Shown here in pieces: positions 57,296 through 61,450 of a stretch of 61,450 nt of DNA. A program made the position numbers and the translations under genes. The first letter of the stretch is position 1. Each line of letters starts with the position of its first letter. Source of the DNA: Coprinus comatus (lineage: Eukaryota; Basidiomycota; Agaricomycetes; Agaricales; Agaricaceae); assembly GCA_034638255.1 (NCBI GenBank), contig JAWPGT010000108.1, forward strand, positions 1 through 61,450, in the 5' to 3' direction. The notes under the pieces are model-generated. The model was not told the DNA's origin. It searched no databases and was given only the letters and a program-made list of their open reading frames with translations.

Positions 57296-59901
57296 ATGGC
57301 CGCTTTGATCCCCTCGATCCCGGTTCTCACAGGCACTGCTAACTACCAAGTGTGGGAAGCACGTGTTTTGTCTATTGCCAATATGATCCACATGGATGGA
57401 TGGTGTGTAGCGAGAATGATCGACGGCAGCGCCACAAGGCCTGCAGCTGTTGGTGGTTCCCCCGCAACTGGCACCACTGCTATGGTACCCCCCACGAACG
57501 TCGATGAAATTCGAAAGTTCGATAATTGTGAGGCATTTGCCCTTGGGATGTTAAATTCCCGATTGAGCGATGACATGCTCCGGCATGGTGAAACTACCTC
57601 CGACGGTCTCTGGACACACCTGAGACGAGTTTACGGCACTTTTTTGGCAGGTGCAGCCTACGAGCTGTATGCTTCTGCAGATTCTTTTCGGTTATCTGGT
57701 GTGAATGATCCCTCCAAGGAGATCTCTACCTTCCGAAATTATTTTACGCAGCTCGAGCAAGCCTCGCCCCCAATCAACGTTCCCGGTATCCTCCGTGCGT
57801 TAATGTTGATGACACGCATTCCTCCTCAATGGAGTGCTACACGTGCTGCCCTACTTGTTCAATATGGTAACTCCCTCTCAAACCTCACGGTTCAGATCGT
57901 CTCCGATGCAATTATGGGTGCATGGCGAGATTCCCGTGGAGCTGCTTCTGCTTCTCGTGCCGCTTCCACCGGCATTAAAAACTACAAGGGTGCAAAGCCC
58001 TATTCTAAACCCTCCGGTGGCGCTCCTCAGCAGCCCCAACAACAACAACAGAATGCTTCTGGGTCTAATTCTAGACCAAATCAGAACCAGAACTCCGGTT
58101 CCGGTGATGCTTCTGGGGGGGATAAGGATAAAAAGAAGAAGCATCGACGCGGAAAACGTGGAGGCAACAAGGCAAACAAAGCCGAAGGAGAAGATGGTAA
58201 TGTCGACATGATCTTGTCACCCGCTGTTCTGGAGTCTTTTACGACTCCCACTAACAAACCTTCCTCCACTCGTTCTCTCGTCGAGAGAATGAAGACTACT
58301 GATCCCCGCCTCAGGGCAGTGGCCTTGAAAAAGGCTGCTGATGAAGTTGTTGTGCACGGTGTGGAGCCTTATGTTGCTCCCCGTACCACTCTTCTTCCTC
58401 CGGTTGGTCACCTGGTCGGTCGTACCCGGTATCAGAAAAAGAAGGCTGAGGTCTTCGAAAGGATGGGTGCTCGCCTTGGCTTCAGCCCAGCTGAACCCTC
58501 TCCCCCATCACCTCCACCATTGCTTGATGCAATGGTTGCCACAATCCTTCCTGAAGAGGAAGTTGATTCGTCTTCGGTTTCTACACCTGGGTCCCCCATG
58601 TGTCGATCTCAGTCTCCTTCTTATGTCCCACCTTCTGATGTCCCTGAAGCGATCACAGAGGCTGATGCCTACATGAATGATCCAGATTTTGATGCAGATA
58701 CTGACTACGAGGTTGATGATGGTTGGTATAATAAGTATGTTCCTTTCTTCTCTCAAGAATTCTTCATTACCAAGTGGAACTTACAGAGATGCCCCCAAAC
58801 AAACTTGGGGGGACGAACCAATGGCTCCATCAGACCCCATGTTCTAGAGCGCCATATCGGACTGCCGGACATTAGTCGGACTATTACGAGTTCTCTTTTT
58901 ACATCTACTACTGTTTGTACTCCTGTTTTCAATATGACTCCTTCTCCCATTTCAACTTGTGATTGTTTTGTCTTACCGACGAAATATTTAAAAGATCCTA
59001 AAAATGGTGATGAATCAGGAAAACATCTTGATGATTGCTTATGCAACTTCTGCGAAGATAAAAGTAAACCTAATTATGCTAGAGAGTCTGCTATTTGGCT
59101 CCTTGATTCAGGCGCTAGCTTTAATTGCACACCGCATATAGCTGACTTTATCGAGTTAGAGAATGGAGAATTTGGTGGTGTCAGAGATGCCAGCAACAAC
59201 CTCATAACCATAAAAGGTTGTGGGAAAGTTCTCTTCCAACATGAAGTAGACGGAGTCACTAGAACGACTCCACTGTATCCAGTCTATTATTTAGAGTCTC
59301 TCTCCACTAGAATCATTTCACCTGGTGCCTTATGGCTGCAAGGAATGAGGAGTGAGTCAAATTTAAAGAGAACCAACATATTTCGTTCAAATGGAAAATT
59401 ATTCATGCATGCATCACGCATCACAACGTTTAAAGTTATGGAAGATGCCCTCCACCATGTTCACACTAGGTTGGTGTGTCACTATACTGCAAACCAGGTG
59501 CTATCTTATTGCGCATCGAAACTTTCTGTTTATGATCTTTGGCACTGTCGATTGGTGCATCCTGGAAAGGAAGTATTGTGACAACTCCCAAAACACTCAG
59601 AAAAAGTACCTGAGTTTGATATTCCTATCTCCCATCAAGTATGTGATGGTTGTGCTTGTGGCAAAATGTCTGATGATGCACATCATCCTTCGTCGACACG
59701 AGCGAAGTCATTTTTAGAATTGATCCACAGTGATCTTCTAGAATTCCCCATTGCCTCGTATCACAAGTACAAGTGGGCAATGATGTTCTATGATGACTAT
59801 TCTAGCCATGCCTGGATCCTCCTCCTACGAGCCAAATCTGATGCCTTTGCGGCACTTGAAAGATTTTGTGCCTTTGAGGAAAAACAATTCGGTAAAACGA
59901 T
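57296..59901 (+). pseudogene. Copia-A copy 3 gag, protease and integrase start
   Basis: ATG 57296 (MAALIPSIPVLTG) is followed by a gag frame with no stop, the protease (LDSGASFNCTPH) and the start of the HHCC domain, until TGA 59579-59581. The TGA is shared with copies 1 and 2. The frame resumes through CDGCACGK and the integrase start (LIHSDLLEF) and is cut at 59902 by the second KDZ copy. The part from about 57908 to 59690 is practically identical to 42221-44005 in copy 2, while the N-terminal part differs. Confidence 0.9.
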
Positions 59902-59984
59902 CACGTAGCGGATTAACCAAAAGCGGTTACAAATGGATACCACTAGTTGTAATTTTTGGGTACAGTGGGCTGTATCCAGCTATA

Positions 59985-60745
59985 TTGTAAAATTCTACTA
60001 CTCTCACTATAAGATTGAAGAATTCTACTACACATGCTATACTATAGTAAAATTCTACTACTTGCACTATGTTGTAGTAGGATTCTACTACTCTCACTAT
60101 AGGATTGAAGAATTCTACTACTCTTACTATACTGTTGTAGAATTCTACTACTCATACTATAGGATTGAAGAATTCTACAACTGTCACTATACTGTAGTAG
60201 AATTCTACTACCCACACTATACTGTAGTAGAATTCTACTACCCATACTATACTGTAGTAGAATTCTACTACCCACACTATACTGTAGTAGAATTCTACTA
60301 CCCATACTATACTGTAGTAGAATTCTACTACTCACACTATACTGTAGTAGAATTCTACTACCCATACTATACTGTAGTAGAATTCTACTACCCACACTAT
60401 ACTGTAGTAGAATTCTACTACCCACACTATACTGTAGTAGAATTCTACTACCCATACTATACTGTAGTAGAATTCTACTACTCACACTATACTGTAGTAG
60501 AATTCTACTACCCATACTATACTGTAGTAGAATCCTACTACTCACACTATAGGATTGAAGAATTCTACAACTGTCACTATACTGTAGTAGAATTCTACTA
60601 CCCACACTATACTGTAGTAGAATTCTACTACCCACACTATACTGTAGTAGAATCCTACTACTCACACTGTACTGTAGTAGAATTCTACTACACCCACCGT
60701 ACTATAGTAGACTTGTACAACTCGTACTATACTGTAGTAGGATTT
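59985..60745. repeat. Subterminal palindromic array of the second KDZ copy
   Basis: About 25 units of ~30 bp, ACTGTAGTAGAATTCTACTA with spacers CCCACACTAT, CCCATACTAT or CTCACACTAT. The period is a multiple of three, so 200-270-residue open frames run on both strands, and these are not genes. Confidence 0.93.
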
Positions 60746-60984
60746 GTAGTATTGTAAAAGGTCATATCCCAGTATAGTAGAATTCTATATCTTATACAAT
60801 ATCTATGAATATACCAAACTTGTTTTAGATACTACAATATGTATACTAAAACTTTTTCTGTATATTCTGTGTTCTAACTCTATTCCAAATAGATAAAAAA
60901 ACCATAGTATAAATTATAGATCTTTCCTGCCCCATATATCTAACCGACTTCCTTATTCTTGTAAGGCCTCCATTTCCACATTCA

Positions 60985-61425
60985 GCAGCACTAGAATTTA
61001 TCCTTCCCAGCAAAGGTATGTTTTGAGAAAGTAGGCTGGACTACATCTACGATGTCCTGATGAATGGAAATTATCAATCAGAAATAATGTGTCTGCAAAA
61101 AACATAGGTTCCCGACTTTGACAATATGGTCCTAGCTGACATGCGAAATCATATATCACATACTTAGGTGCTTTTGGCCATCTAGTTATCATTGCTGAGA
61201 ATACATCATTTCTTCCTTCACTTGAAGGAATACAATGATATCCATAGCAAATAGAATGGGTACACCAGGCACACATAATACCTCCTGTAAGTCCACTTTC
61301 GCCATAAGTGCTATAATATTTGTTGCACTTTCCTCCACGTTCTTTTTGTTCTTTTTCAGCCTCATATTTAAATCCTGGATATTTAGGACGATGTCTGATT
61401 TGAGGCATACTATATTTGCAGCCAC
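60985..61425 (-). pseudogene. KDZ transposase, last exon (second copy)
   Basis: It matches the last exon of the first copy (MPQIRHRPKYPGFKYEAEKE, TGGIMCAWCTHSICYGYHC, APKYVIYDFACQLGPY, HSSGHRRCSPAYF). A 13-bp deletion at about 61016 relative to the first copy (after FLKTY) shifts the frame before the NSSAAECGNGG region. The upstream part is outside the window. Confidence 0.85.
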
Positions 61426-61450
61426 TCTATTTATTATAAGTATCAGAACA

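Larger units (their letters stand above)
59902..61450 (-). mobile_element. KDZ transposon, second copy (runs off the window)
   Basis: It starts CACGTAGCGGATTAACC in the integrase of Copia-A copy 3 (flank AAAACGAT). The end block TTACAAATGGATACCACTAG, the palindromic array and the end of the transposase gene follow in the same order as at the right end of the first copy (inverted). There is no Tc1 here. Confidence 0.9.

Noticed and set aside
59933..60757. 274-residue open frame, and a 207-residue frame on the other strand
   Set aside because: Both are translations of the 30-bp palindromic array (repeating YTVVEFYYP-type peptide). A period divisible by three keeps both strands open by chance.

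Overview
This is nuclear DNA from a filamentous or yeast-like fungus, most likely a basidiomycete. The host genes are intron-rich with 45-100 bp GT-AG introns. The window also holds a KDZ-class DNA transposon with a TET/JBP-type dioxygenase gene, a combination known from basidiomycetes, plus three Ty1/Copia families, a Tc1/mariner element and a eukaryotic tyrosine recombinase. I do not assign a genus.

Positions 1-13.7 kb are host sequence: recyclin-1 (F-box plus Sec10-like, minus strand, running off the left edge), a small conserved protein, the ribosome-associated J-protein zuotin, a DEDDy 3'-5' exonuclease of the WRN-exo type, a small membrane protein, a decayed multi-pass membrane-protein gene, and an RG-rich gene with one in-frame TAG.

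Positions 13.9-61.45 kb are nested mobile elements. Copia-A copy 1 (minus, 13906-40272) is split by a KDZ transposon of about 19 kb (17527-36611). The KDZ element is bounded by direct copies of AACATGGT and ends in subterminal arrays of a roughly 30-bp palindromic unit. It carries a TET/JBP 2-oxoglutarate dioxygenase gene, an unknown coiled-coil/acidic gene, a Cys-cluster/coiled-coil gene divergent from the KDZ transposase, broken pieces of a SWI/SNF ARID (Swi1-like) gene, a kinase fragment and an RNase H-like fragment. An apparently intact Tc1/mariner copy, a solo LTR and a ~0.5 kb foldback lie inside it. Two more solo LTRs with 5-bp duplications sit in copy 1.

From 40.3 to 55.5 kb a tyrosine-recombinase gene (minus) has been cut into three pieces. 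It was hit by putative solo LTR E, solo LTR D (itself split by Copia-A copy 2, which is split by a full-length Copia-B), and a solo Copia-B LTR. Removing each insertion with one target-site copy restores one reading frame across all junctions. At 56.2-61.45 kb are a Copia-C RNase H fragment, Copia-A copy 3, and the start of a second KDZ copy inserted in copy 3's integrase.

Across the element genes most in-frame stops are TGA, and where a sister sequence can be compared the ancestral codon is usually CGA. This is the pattern expected from CpG deamination. It also affects the TET/JBP gene itself.
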